NCBI RefSeq assembly: GCF_052324685.1
Contig: NC_135222.1
Span: 10,089,873-10,153,872 of the forward strand
Direction of reading: 5' to 3'
DNA from: Brachyhypopomus gauderio
Lineage: Eukaryota; Chordata; Actinopteri; Gymnotiformes; Hypopomidae
Length of the DNA stretch: 64,000 nt
Shown: positions 38,488 to 52,569 of the stretch, piece after piece
How the letters are laid out: every line of letters starts with the position of its first letter
How positions within the stretch are numbered: the stretch's first letter is position 1
Program-made: the position numbers and the translations under genes
Notes under the pieces: model-generated
What the model was told of the DNA's origin: nothing
What the model saw: the letters and a program-made list of their open reading frames with translations, nothing else
Database searches by the model: none

Positions 38488-41400
38488 CAATAGATAGGTG
38501 GATAGGTAGATAAATGGATGGAGACAGGACATATAGAAGCTCTGACTTGTGTGTATTGACTCATTTGTGGTGTCAGGAACAACAGTAATCTTTGTTTTGA
38601 AATGCGTGTATGAATTATGAGAACATCTACAAATACACTGTACATAAGCAAAGCAATAGCTGGATGGAAAGAAGACCTTTATTATACAGAGTTTAGTAAT
38701 TCAAGTCTTAACAGGTCTGGGAAAACTATACCTCTTTGTAGTCTGTATTCAGAAGGGATGTACTTGGTGGTCTCATGGATATTGCTTGTCTACCGCCTTC
38801 ATAAATGAACATGCATATATTAACATAGAGTCCCTGTTCAACTAACACCACTATTTTAAAATTGATTTGGTCATAATTAACTGCTGTTAATCTGTGTTGT
38901 TAGACAATCCTTATTCTTCAGTGACTTTATTTGTAGAACTTATTACAGTCTGAAAGCTTTGTAAGAAAGTGAATCCTGAAGTGCAGAACATGTTCGGCTT
39001 CACATAACCATTCCAACAGGAGACTGGGTCTTCTTTTTTCATTTTACATATAGACATAATGCACTTTAACTACATTACTGGTAATTAGACATGCATAAAG
39101 AGTACTTGATAAGAAGATACATGCTCTGTAAAATGTGTACTCGTAGTGCAGACAGTAATGCATACAGTTGTAGTATACAACTGTGATGTTGAATATGCTA
39201 ACATAATTATTTTTGTCACTATGTGCTGATGGTGGGTATTTAATTTATATCACAGTCTTGTTATTGCTTTGCTGTTTATCATCAATAATTAGCTTGGTTA
39301 AATATTACTGTTAATTATACATTCATTTATATTACCAATGTATAAACTCTCACCCGGTTTCCTTGCAGTGGTGCATCTTGGGGTTTTCTGTGGCCTTAAG
39401 GCTTGGCAATACTACTTTCTTCAGTGTAGTAGGACTGAAGGCAGTTGTGGGCTCTGGGGTTGCTGAGACACTGGAAACATTCACACCGTGCTGTTCAGGG
39501 ATGTGTGATTTGGCCAGACTAAGTGGTGCCATGGGGAGTTCCACCAAGATGGGTACAAACAGCAACAGAAGAGGACCTGCATGGGGCAAACAGATGGGAC
39601 ATGTCTATTCCAATAAGTAACGCTGTATCAGCAAAATCTGAATTTATGAAGTTAAGCTTCTGCAAAGTAAACCTGGAAGACTCTACGATGCTCATTATTT
39701 TCTCTTCTAATTCCATTCCCAGTGCCAGTCTCTTGTAAATGCTGCTGTTGTTTCCTTTGCAGAAATATGTCTTGGCTTCAGCATTGCCCGCATCACTCCA
39801 CTGGCTTTTTGTAGTTGCCTCCATTAAACAAAAAATCCCGACACTTGCCTACAAAGTCAAAAATGTGTCCTTATTATAGAAAATATATATGATGCAAAAT
39901 ATTTTCAGGTACAAATCATATAGACATGTATGAGAGATTCCTAACTGTAGTCTAGGATCCACCTGATAAAATAACTAACTGTAGTCCACCTGATAAAGAT
40001 GATGAGCTGGGTTTACTTCCAGATCTGCTGTTGGAGGCAGTTCCTGACTATATGGAGTGACAGCCCTGTCTAGGGAGAGCATCCTCTGTATGAACAGAGA
40101 GTTTAGTTGTAATAGTAAGGTGGGAACCATATGCATGTGCACTGTAGACACACTGTTGGAGTAGGTGACACCGCTTCAGGCTGTTTAATGCCAGGGGTCA
40201 CCAACGTGTCGCCCGCGGGCTTGTTTTAAAAATAGCTCACTATAGTGCCATGCACCAAAGCGCTGCATCGTTTATGTTTTTGCTACTATTATAGATTGTC
40301 CGCGGTTGCTAGCCCCCCCCCAACAACTTGGTTGTTGGTGACCCCTGCGTAAACACTGTTTTGGTGTGTAGAAGAAAATCACATGGAGATTTGTTTGAAT
40401 AAGAAGAATACATTGGATTGATTTTACTTGCATCTACAAATAACCAGGTTATATAGATGCTATATGTTTGGGCAATGTGGTTTGTTAATAGAAATTGTAT
40501 TTATGTATTGTTTTTTTTTTAGTTATCTGTATCTCTCAGGTGTGCTGTGTAAAGAATTATCTGTAGTTATTGTCTCCCAGTGTTTTCTTGCAGGAATGCA
40601 TGATGTATTACTTTTACTCTGTGTGATGCCACTACGGTCCAAGTGGCAACACTTCCTCAGGGTTAGACTTTATAACCTACAAACATTCTTCTCTCCATTT
40701 GCTTGACAGAACCATCAAGCTTTGGGACCTGGAGAAGTTTAAGATGATTGGCTCCTCTGAGGGAGAAACAGGAGTTGTAAGGTGGATAGCATTCTCAGGT
40801 TCCCCTTATTTTCTGTCGTTATTGTCTATGTAGTCTCTTAACACATTTACCTGTGTCTCTTGCTTTTGTAGGTGTGTGTTGTTCAGTCCTGATGGCAGCT
40901 GTTTGTACAGTGGTTCAGAGGACACACTGCGAGTGTATGGCTGGGAGCCCGACCGCTGCTTTGATGTGCTGCATGTAGCCTGGGGCAAAGTGGCTGATCT
41001 TGCCATTTGCAACAATCAAATGGTTAGTGGCATACTCACACACACATTTGTATATTGAATGTGCATTTTCATTGTAGGTTATTTCAGACACTTATTCTAA
41101 TAACTGGGCTGTATTAAGAAATTATGGATTATGGACATCCTGATTTGATTCTCATAGAAAACAAAAAAAAAAAGAAATTGACAAGCATTTTTGATATGAA
41201 GGTAGTTTGGGATTTCTTTTTTTATTGAGTGCCAAAGCCAACATTACACTTCTGTAACATCAGTTCCAATCTGAAAAGGGTAAAAAACACAACAGTGAAT
41301 CATGAATGAACATGAGGGAAATAATTTCCTTAGTAATTAACCGGAGTGAGCCACTTTTTCAGCCCCGGAGTTTCATGCCCAAATCCGGCCCAAAATAGAG

Positions 41401-44400
41401 ATTGACATGAGCCGGCCCATCGGGAATCCTCCCGAATCTCCCGATTAGCCACTGTGGCTCTGGTAATTAATAGCATCAATGCAGTTTATGAAATCAAAAA
41501 GTTTATGAAATTAACAGATGAACCACCTAGTTACTACAGGATGGGGGAATCGTGAAGTATTTGAAAGAAATTGTTCCAATGTTAACTAGGAGAATATTAT
41601 TGTTTTATTCATCTAATGTTTATTCATTGTTTGTCAATGAAGTATATCACCATACTCATTAATGGTTTGACTTGGCATGGATACTATATTAAGAAACCAT
41701 ACTGAAACACGTTATATAAACACTTTGGAACTTTTTGTGGGAATCATTTGCCCAAAATGTTTTCAGAGACACAGAAATGTTAGATGTGTGCTGTGTGTAC
41801 ACTACCCGGCCAGTCTAGTAGAGATACTCCAAAGGAAGCTATTTAGTGAGAAATGAGAAAATGGAAAACCAAGATGGACAATGGAGCATGGCTATAGTGG
41901 CAAATGAGGGTAAATGGCCTTTATTTCAGAATTACTTCACAGGGAGTTGATCATTTTGAGTAGATCAAAATGTTGAAGCCCCTATTTAGTAAATGCTTAA
42001 GTGATATCTTGAAAGAATGTTAGGAAAATACACACTACTACACTACTCCGTCATCAATATTATAATGTCTAAGGTGGCTATTAACATCACAGAAAAAAAT
42101 ACTTATTCCACACTGAAATACTTCAGCAATAAAAGCACATTTGTGTAATATATGCCAGGTTACCATGAGCAAGAACATCTGTATGTTTCTCTGAACTTAA
42201 AAAAAGCAATTCAATCTTATTGATCTGAAATGTTTGTAGTGGAAGTCTAGGTGGGCTAGTGTTTTTACACACTAGACTGTTCTTTCAACAGAGGTAGCCA
42301 TGCCCATAATTTGTGTTTCTATCTCACTGACTCCTTCTCTCTCTCTATTAATTACTGCCTTGATTAGATTGGAGTGTCGCACAGCCAGATGAGCGTGAGC
42401 CTACATGTCGTGGATCTCAGCCGAGTGAAAAAATCAGGATCAGTGATCCAAGGACTGATTCAGGATGACAAGCCCCTTGCAGCTCCCACCTCTAAAGCAA
42501 CAACACTACGGCGTAACTATGAGAGACCCATTACATCATGCAACAGACAGAAGTGAGTCTCAGTCCCGTTTGGGCATACATGCACTACAGACACCATGTT
42601 CTTTGCGGTGATGTCTCTTCTCTTGGGGTGTTTAGTTTGGTGTGTGTTTGTGTGCTCTTTAGGTTCTTCTGTTGAACTTGTAGCGCTTCACTCCATAAAC
42701 TATGAAATTGTAATGACAGTTGGTTTAGACCAGCTCTGGCCTGTATTTGACTTTATTTGACAGATTTGTACATCCAATATAGTAGGTTTATATGTCTTCA
42801 ATTTTGCAGCCAATGAAAAGTATGCTTAATTGGATTGAGGTTAGGTGACCGACCCAGTGGGTTAACGACAATCTACTTCATTGCCCTCTCTTGGGTTTCT
42901 TTCACAGTATTTTTGAGTCATTGTCCATCTGCACTGTCAGTTTTGCCACATGGGACTGAATCTGAGCAGAAGTATAGCTCTGTACACTTCATAATTCCTC
43001 CTACTGCTGCTATCAGCAGCCAGTAAACACCAGTCACCTAGTTCCATGAATTGCAATACATGCCCATGCTGTAACTCGGCCTCCATCAGGTGGTGTGGAA
43101 TGCTACACATCATGAGTCCTTTCTTTCTTCATGTATTCTCCTCTCTTTCTATAATTCTATAAGTTAGTATTTGTTTCATCCTTAGAATCTTCTTCCATAA
43201 CAGGTGTAGGCTTTTGAGGTTTTTCTACTTGGCTGGATGTTGTTATGGGGTTTTTCTTCACCAGGCAGAGAATTCTGTGATCACTCCATCATCTTTCTAT
43301 GGTGTTCTGATCTTGCTGATCTCTCCAGTCTATTCATTCACTTATAAGTGGCAAAATGGTTGATTTGGCCACTTGTAAACATTTCTGTTAATGCTCTGAT
43401 AATTTTGTTTTGTACATATGTACGGTGATTGCTTAGTTACCTTGAAAAAGTAACTACGTTAGATTACTTAGTAATTAGTTTTTCCAATACTCACTTTATT
43501 GGAAGTGCATTTTTAACAGTAACAATGTATCTACTGACATTAAATTTGTGTCACTGCGCGGTATTATTTGTAAATGTATTTGTAAATGTAATACAAGCGA
43601 ACTATTCAGTCAGACAGTTATTTGTTGTGAAACTAAATACAATTACTATTTCAAGCATTTGAAAGTACTTTAGCCAAAATTCCAGCATTTTTCAAACCTG
43701 GAACACAATGCAACATAAAAATTTGTCAGGTAAATGTTCCTTCCACATATCGTTACGGAGGACACTGCAAAGAATTACTCGTAAAACGCACTTGCCGCTC
43801 TCACAGGCTCACGCGCAGCGTGCGGAGTCGAGCACTACAGTCAGACGCAAAAGTATAACTGAGCCAAGAATAAAGCAAATATATATATTTTTACTAAGGA
43901 AAATAAAAATAGTACAGTTACTTGGATAAGTAACTTTAATCTGATGGACTGGAAATCTAATTAGACTGGAAATGAGAAACTCGTTATATTTCTCATTACT
44001 GAAAAAAGTGGTAAGATTAGAGTAACGCGTTACTGACATCACTGTGTATGTAAAGCCACCAATAATTCTGTTTGGTTAAGTTTTCATAACTTATCAACTA
44101 TTATATTGATAGTTTTTATTTTATGATTGATTATTGATTGATTTGTGCACATGTGGGTAGAATGAAGCAGACCCCAGATGCAGACAGACGCAGTCCTGAG
44201 GGGGAGGGACGCAGTCCGAGCAGTGAGGAGGAGCGCGATGAGAAGGAGAGCAGTGCCGAAATCACCAACCCAGACGACTACAGAGAGATCTTCCAGCCCC
44301 ACAATGCCATCTGTGAGACAGCCATGTTGCACGCACACATTTACAGAACACAAGAACACTGATGTACAGTCTCTTCTCTGTCTCTCATCACCTGTCTTTC

Positions 44401-47400
44401 TTCCTATAACTATTCAGCACGCACACCTCCCAAAAGGAACGACCCCTTCCCTGCCCCACTTGAGGATGGTGAGTGTAAAGTGTGTATAATTAGAATTAAA
44501 TTGTATTGTGGGGGGGTGGGGGGGTGTGGTTTAGCTTGAAGACCAGAAAAAAAAATCCTGAATTTGTATGTCATTTTTAGACACCATTTTGATAAAGCCC
44601 TGTCCAGCTGCAGAAATCCGTACTACAATGCCTAACAGAGTATGTATTACATTAGACTTTTTAATTTCATTTTACTTGATTCTTTGCCGTTTGTTTCTTG
44701 TTTATTTGTGTTTAATTTTGTGTTTTGTGTGCACCTAAAGGCACCCGCTGCCTCCTCCACTCCTGTTCTGAGAGTGGAGCCCACAGTTGTGGCGGCTGCC
44801 CCACCAGCAGCTGTTTCTGTGGTAACAGCCCCTCTCACCCCTCCCTCAAGGCATTCTGCACCTACATCCAAACTCAAACCCAGTTCAGAAGTCATCCCCT
44901 CCACTCGCAATGAGCCTATAGGCCTTAATGCAGGGGACTTCTTACCAGTAAGTGTGAACGTGTCCTCACGTCTTGGTCAGAAACCGAGCTACTCAGGCAC
45001 AGCCCTCATGCTTGTACACACAACCCTGTGTGTGTGTGTGTGTGTGTGTGTGCGCGTGTGTGTGTGCGCGTGCGTGCGTGCGTGCGTGTACATAACAGCC
45101 AGCAAGAAGTGGCAAGACCAGTGTCGCCACCGAAGAGGAGGCACTGTCTCAGATCAGAAAAGGGCACGACACGATGTGTGTGATGCTGACCAGTCGACAC
45201 AAAAACCTCAATGTGGTGTGTGCTGTCTGGGCTGGAAATGATATCAAGGTAATTCCTTAAACTACTGAAGTAATGTGATGTAGACATGTGATGATGGCAC
45301 AGTCCTGCACCTCACTGATATCGTCGGTTTCATGCTTTCCTTCACAATATAGACGTCACTCGACTCTGCGGTGTCTATGAATGATTTGTCCATTGTGGTG
45401 GATGTTCTCAACATAATCAACCTTAAGCCGTAAGTGTACGCTTCCATATCTTCAGAGATACTAATGAAGATTTTCTCTGTGTGCGTAATGTCATTTTGGC
45501 AGTAATAAGGAGGAAATTAGAGTAAGGACATTGTAATGAAAAATATTGAGTAATAATCATTTCAATTATAATATTAACAATGATAATAATGCACTGAACA
45601 TCTGTAAAATTGATTCTTTTAGGTCACTTTGGAAACTGGACACGTGTAGTTCCATCTTACCTCAGATTGAGGAGCTCCTACAGAGTAAATATGAGAGGTA
45701 GGTGAAAGCCATAACATCACTGACACACTGCAGTCTGTGTTTACATTCTCCATGTTTAGACTATAGGTATAAACTCACCGGCCACTTTATTAGGTACATC
45801 TGTCCAACTGCTCATTAACTAAAATGTCGAATCAGCTAATCCCATGGTACCAACTCAATGCATTTAGGCATGTAGACATGGCCAAGACGATCTGCTGCAG
45901 TTCAAATCGAACATCAGAATGGGGAAGAAAGGTGATTTAAATGACTTTGAACGTGGTGGAATGGTTGTTGGTGCCAGACTGGTCTGAGTATTTCAGAAAC
46001 TGCTGATCTACTGGGATTTTGACACACAACCATCTCTAGGACTTGCAAAGAATGGTCTGAAAAAGAGAAAATATCCAGGGAAGCTGCAGTTCTGTGGGTG
46101 CAAATGCCTTGTTGATACCAGAGGTCCGAGGTGAATGGCCAGACAGGTTCGAGCTGATAGAACAGCAACAATAACTCAAATAACGTTACAACCGAGACAT
46201 GCAGAAGAGCATCTCTGAACGCACAACATGTCGAACTGTGTGGCGGATGGGCTGCCCACACCCGGTGCCACTCCTGTTAGCTAAGAACAGGAAAATGAGG
46301 CTACAATTCATACAGGCTCACCAAAATTGGACAAAAGAAGACTGGAAAAATGTTGCCTGGTCTGATGAGTCTCGATTTCTGCTGCGACATTCAGATGGTA
46401 TGGTCAAAGTTTGGCATCAACAACATGAAAGCATGGATCCATCTTGCCTTGTATCAACGGTTCAGGCTGGTGGTGGTGGTGCAATGGTGTGGGGATATTT
46501 TCCTGGCACACTGGTACCAATTGTGTCAATGCGTTGTGTCAATGTGTCAATGCCGCAGCCTACCTGAGTATTGTTGCTGACCATGTCCATCCCTTTATGA
46601 CCACAGTGTACCTATCTGATGATGGCTACTTCCAGCAGGGTAATGTGCCATGTCATAAAGCACGAGTCATCTTGGACTGGTTTCTTGAACACGACAATGA
46701 GTTCACTGTACTCTAATGGCCTCCACAGTCACCAGATCTCAATCCAATAGAGCACCTTTGGGATGTGGTGGAACGGGAGATTCACATCATGGATGTGCAG
46801 CCAACAAATCTGCAGCAACTGTGTGATGCTATCGTGTCAATATGGACCAGACTCTCTGAGGAATGTTTCCAGTACCTTGTTGAATCTATGCCACGAAGGA
46901 TTAATGCAGTTCTGAAGGCAAAAGGGGGTCCAACACAGTACTAGCAAGGTGTACCTAATAAAGTGGCTGGTGAGTGTATATCTACAGCTATTTGGACAGT
47001 AGCACAGTATTTAGTTGTTTTGGGTGTGCACTCCAGATTTTTTATTTATAATTTAACATCCTGAAATGTACAAAATAAAATATTCTTAAATATATAATTG
47101 AATTAATAGCAATTAACAGCAAAAGTAGTAAAGACTTTTTGGAAAAGTGTTCTGGAATGTTAGAGGTTCATTAAATTGCCACCCAGAAGGGAGTAATTGA
47201 AAGAGCTTCTCATGAAGAGATGAAAGCAAGCAGAAAGCAAGACTTTAGTTCAAAAAGATGTTTGCTGAATTCTAGCATTTTTACCTGCTTAGTGAGCAAT
47301 CCTCACTAGTGTGTATTTGTTTTTCATAGTTAATATAAATCATGACTCAATATTTAGTCAGCACAGCACAAATAATGTACGACTGTCCGCAATTCCTTAT

Positions 47401-48525
47401 TCACATTTAAGTGTTTTACCCTCCTTAGTGAACGATCTTGTTGGGCCTTTTAAAAAACATAATTGTGTTTGAGAAGGTGAAGTTTAAGTTGACCGCTGCT
47501 CCTTTCAGTTGTAAATGTTGTAAAAAGGAGATCAGTGTATTCAGTGTAAGGAGTTTTCAGCAGAGTATAGCTGTGTTCAGCTGTCACTGGAATACAGTAC
47601 TGTGAATGAAGTTATTACTTTCTGAATGTTTTAAACAACCCTGAACATATAGTGATATACCTCTCTGTCTCTGTCCCCTCTCTCTAGTTATGTGCACACT
47701 GGATGTACCTCTTTGAAAATGATTCTGAAGCGTTTTTGGCCATTGATTTCAGACACCTTAACTGCTCCTCCATCTGTTGGAGTGGACATTACCCGGGAGG
47801 AGAGGCTAGTATAACTTTCACTCACACTGGCTGCTAAACAATTCAGTTCAATTTCACTGGTGCTCTGGCTAATACAGTATAGAAAAAAAGCTCTCTTATT
47901 GGTCTCATTACACCTAATGAAATATAAGGAGAACAGGTTGATGGGTACTAAAATGAACAGGAGTTGGTGGGTAAGGCAGTTCTTTTAGAACAGGATGTAG
48001 AAAGACTATCAACCCGAAGATATTTGTAGACTAGTAAAGAGGATTAACCCAAAGATATGTGTAAACTAGCAGGGGATTAATCCTCTTTACTAGTGTAAAC
48101 ATATCTTTGGCTTAATCCTCTTTACTTGTCTACACATCTTTTAATCCAAAGATAACTGTAGAGAAATAAAGAGTATTAACCAAAAGATGTGTGTTGACTA
48201 GTAAAGTGTGTAAAAGGGAGACGGTTGTAGCAGTTGTGACTGTTATCCTGCAAGTCTAGCATTAATGTTATATGATTGATCACCGCACAGTCCCTGTCCC
48301 ACTTTCCCAGAAGTAACAGTTCTGCAGCATGTCCAAGTGTAATGCGAGTGCAGCACAGGGTGTGTGAGCAACTCCTCTCTCTTTTACAGGCTTCAGAAAT
48401 GTAAGGCATGTTATAAGCAGCTGAAGAACCTCAGTAATGTAGTAAAGAACCGGGCGGAGCAAGTTGGTCGTCATGGCAGCACTTTCAAAGAACTGCAGCT
48501 ACTTATGGCCCCACTGGACTATTAA
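35940..48525 (+). CDS. katnb1: Katanin p80 subunit B1
   Basis: Regulatory, targeting subunit of the microtubule-severing katanin complex, partner of the p60 AAA ATPase at centrosomes and spindle poles. Coding exons: 35940-35979, 36254-36384, 37102-37219, 37435-37535, 37639-37680, 38001-38084, 38190-38305, 40710-40781, 40872-41022, 42368-42552, 44161-44312, 44418-44468, 44581-44639, 44741-44947, 45099-45248, 45353-45429, 45623-45697, 47688-47804, 48390-48525. All phases join, giving 687 aa (human 655).
WD40 propeller is at about residues 15-285, with repeats ending in VWD or LWD. A Pro/Ser/Ala-rich linker (about 330-500) includes EIFQPHNAI and RNEPIGL. The con80 p60-binding domain is at about 520-687. 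The start at 35940 gives a 14-residue lead before the conserved [20 protein letters not shown], the same as in human. The larger size is mostly in the Ala/Pro-rich exon 15. Oddities are a UG-repeat acceptor before exon 16 and a probable GC donor after 47804. Confidence 0.97.
38447..38487. repeat. (GT)n microsatellite in katnb1 intron
   Basis: About 17 GT units ending in GCGCGC, within the intron 38306-40709. Confidence 0.95.
39350..39824 (-). other. Unidentified coding-like block, antisense inside katnb1 intron
   Basis: Two overlapping minus-strand open frames, 39519-39824 (101 codons) and 39350-39589 (79 codons). The composition looks coding in both: the first contains an amphipathic stretch ([19 protein letters not shown]), the second a Ser/Thr/Pro-rich one ([19 protein letters not shown]). 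Changing frame in the overlap would give one continuous product. I do not recognise the family. A frameshifted retrocopy or a relic gene are possible; chance is not excluded. Confidence 0.35.
40192..40347. mobile_element. hAT-like MITE, 156 bp
   Basis: Perfect 14-bp terminal inverted repeats CAGGGGTCACCAAC and GTTGGTGACCCCTG. No convincing 8-bp target duplication survives. It lies in the katnb1 intron before exon 9. Confidence 0.75.
42830..43400 (-). mobile_element. Tc1/mariner transposase relic in katnb1 intron 11
   Basis: The plus-strand text matches, in order, the reverse complement of a fish Tc1-like transposase gene: TCATTGTCCATCTGCACTGT, TCTGAGCAGAAGTATAGCTC, then CTTGGCTGGATGTTGTTATG and TTTTTCTTCACCAGGCAGAG. 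Large parts between are missing and no frame is open. Recognition is from memory of the family and is decayed. Confidence 0.6.
43423..44044. mobile_element. hAT-like non-autonomous element, 622 bp
   Basis: The right end reads AACGCGTTACTGACATCACT and closes with G, the common fish hAT end. The left end (CGGTGATTGCTTAGTTAC) is a diverged inverted match. Flanking 8-mers CATATGTA and TGTATGTA agree at 6 of 8 positions. It sits in katnb1 intron 11, just after the Tc1 relic. Confidence 0.55.
45027..45089. repeat. (TG)n/(TGCG)n microsatellite abutting a katnb1 3' splice site
   Basis: About 60 bp of TG and TGCG repeats end 9 bp before the exon 16 acceptor at 45098. Consequences are discussed in the findings. 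Confidence 0.95.
45769..46978 (+). mobile_element. Tc1-like transposon with both ends, inactive
   Basis: The inverted ends contain CCGGCCACTTTATTAGGTAC (left) and GTACCTAATAAAGTGGCTGG (right), bordered by TA. The plus strand has transposase pieces: [15 protein letters not shown] near 45924, [20 protein letters not shown] near 46328-46387 (first Asp), [17 protein letters not shown] near 46630 (second Asp replaced: GNVPCH for DNAPCH), and [17 protein letters not shown] near 46732 (last acidic residue). Stops and frameshifts occur, for example the TAA before the last block at about 46714. The insertion is in the katnb1 intron 45698-47687, same strand as the gene. Confidence 0.9.
48010..48205. 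repeat. Fold-back cluster of a 35-40 bp unit
   Basis: Unit GACTAGTAAAGAGGATTAAC plus following CCAAAGATATGTGTA (48029-48063) recurs inverted at 48096-48130 with about three mismatches. Partial further copies lie at 48010-48028 and 48131-48205 in both orientations. It lies in the last katnb1 intron. Confidence 0.8.
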
Positions 48526-48776
48526 AACACACACAAACACTACTGGTGAACGCACTGAGTGTGATTGAAGACATAATCAAGACTTGATTGATGACTGTGT
48601 ATCCAGGCTGTAATCCAGGCAATCCTCAAACACCAAAACGGCCTTTACAAAAAACAAATTTTTAAAACAGTTGTATACATTTGCTTGGTATATTTCTAAA
48701 AGCACTTGCTTGTTATATGTATTTCTATTTTTTTCATTTCACTTGAGACTTAAAATCAGAAGCAATGTTTTGTCTA

Positions 48777-48782
48777 AATAAA
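48777..48782 (+). terminator. katnb1 polyadenylation signal
   Basis: AATAAA about 250 bp after the stop codon, followed by a TG-rich segment. It is the first canonical signal downstream. Confidence 0.7.
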
Positions 48783-48799
48783 ATTTCTGTGATCCTTTT

Positions 48800-49951
48800 G
48801 TGGAGGTAAACACAATAATCCCTGCAGTGTTCTTATGTAATGTTCATGTAAATATGCTACAAGTTTGCAATGTGTAAACACTAAAGTGTGTGCTCTTTGA
48901 AATATAAGACAAACATCTATAGGATAACTTAGCTAACTTAACGTAGCTTATGACTCTTAAGTTGAAATTGGTGTTACTAAAATTTAAAAGGACTAGCTTG
49001 TGAAAGATCAGTTGCTGATGGTTAGAACAATTTAAGACTGAAATGAGTTACATTGAAGCTATATTATATACCACATTGAAGAAAAAATATCCAGGAGTAT
49101 AGACTGTTCTATAGACAGAGTACTGTCTAAAAACTTTTTTAGACTTTTCAGATACGAAATTTTTCTTAATTTCCCAATGCATCTATCATTTTAAATAAAA
49201 AATGCACTTGCTATACAGACCAGTTTCATTCAAGTATATAAACACTGAAAACTGTAAATGTAATTACTTTATTGTCACTCAACATGCTTTGTTACCTCAC
49301 ATTTACATTCTTCCAAAACAGCACCAGGCCATTTTCTCAGTACACATTCTTGGGGGGAGATTAACAAAGACAATGCTATATTCTCAGAATATAGATTAAC
49401 TTTGGTAATAACATCTTGCTTTTCAGACTTTATAACTAGAACTGTTAAGTTTTCTTTTTTAGAAAACTAGGCATTCTAAGAAAATGGGTCACAGAAGCGC
49501 TCCGAAACTATCGGTTCACGCACCCATGGTCTCTGAAGGCAGTACCCCCTGCTGGCAGCTGATTAACACCGAGCTACTTTCCACTGATGATGGCAGGTCC
49601 CCCTAACTAGTGGGCTTAAAATGGCAGTAGCAGCAATCTTTTTTAAAGTAAGTGTAACACTTCAAGATAGTGCTGTAAAAAAATAAAAAATAAATTTTTG
49701 AACCCTGACCCACAAACACAAATAATCAGGTGAATTCTGAGCAATAACAGCGGGGAAGTGGTAGGACAAGGAAGGGGGTGTGTGTCAAGAAAACAAGTTG
49801 AAGAAAAATATGACGAAAAGGGGACGCTGGAGACACAAGAAATTTTAAAATGCTAAGAAATCAATGCCTGTACATCCTTGACTTAAAAAAAAATGCAAGA
49901 CTTTTTAAATCTTGTGTTTATCCGGAGTAAACAAAAACATGAATGGAACAG
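48800..49951. other. Gap between convergent katnb1 and tmem208
   Basis: About 1.1 kb of AT-rich DNA, probably holding the tmem208 3' UTR. AATAAA on the minus strand at 49268-49273 is a possible distal polyadenylation signal for tmem208. No exon seen. Confidence 0.45.

Positions 49952-52569
<2,618 letters not shown>

Noticed and set aside
41340..41475. Possible piggyBac-like MITE with TTAA-like ends
   Set aside because: Ends TTAACCGGAG and CTGGTAATTAA suggest an inverted repeat, but alignment of the arms is poor and a clean TTAA duplication is not evident.
44642..45241. 199-codon open frame across katnb1 exons 15 and 16
   Set aside because: It reads through intron sequence and the TG microsatellite. 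The two true exons inside it are joined by splicing at 44947/45099, with exon 16 in another frame.
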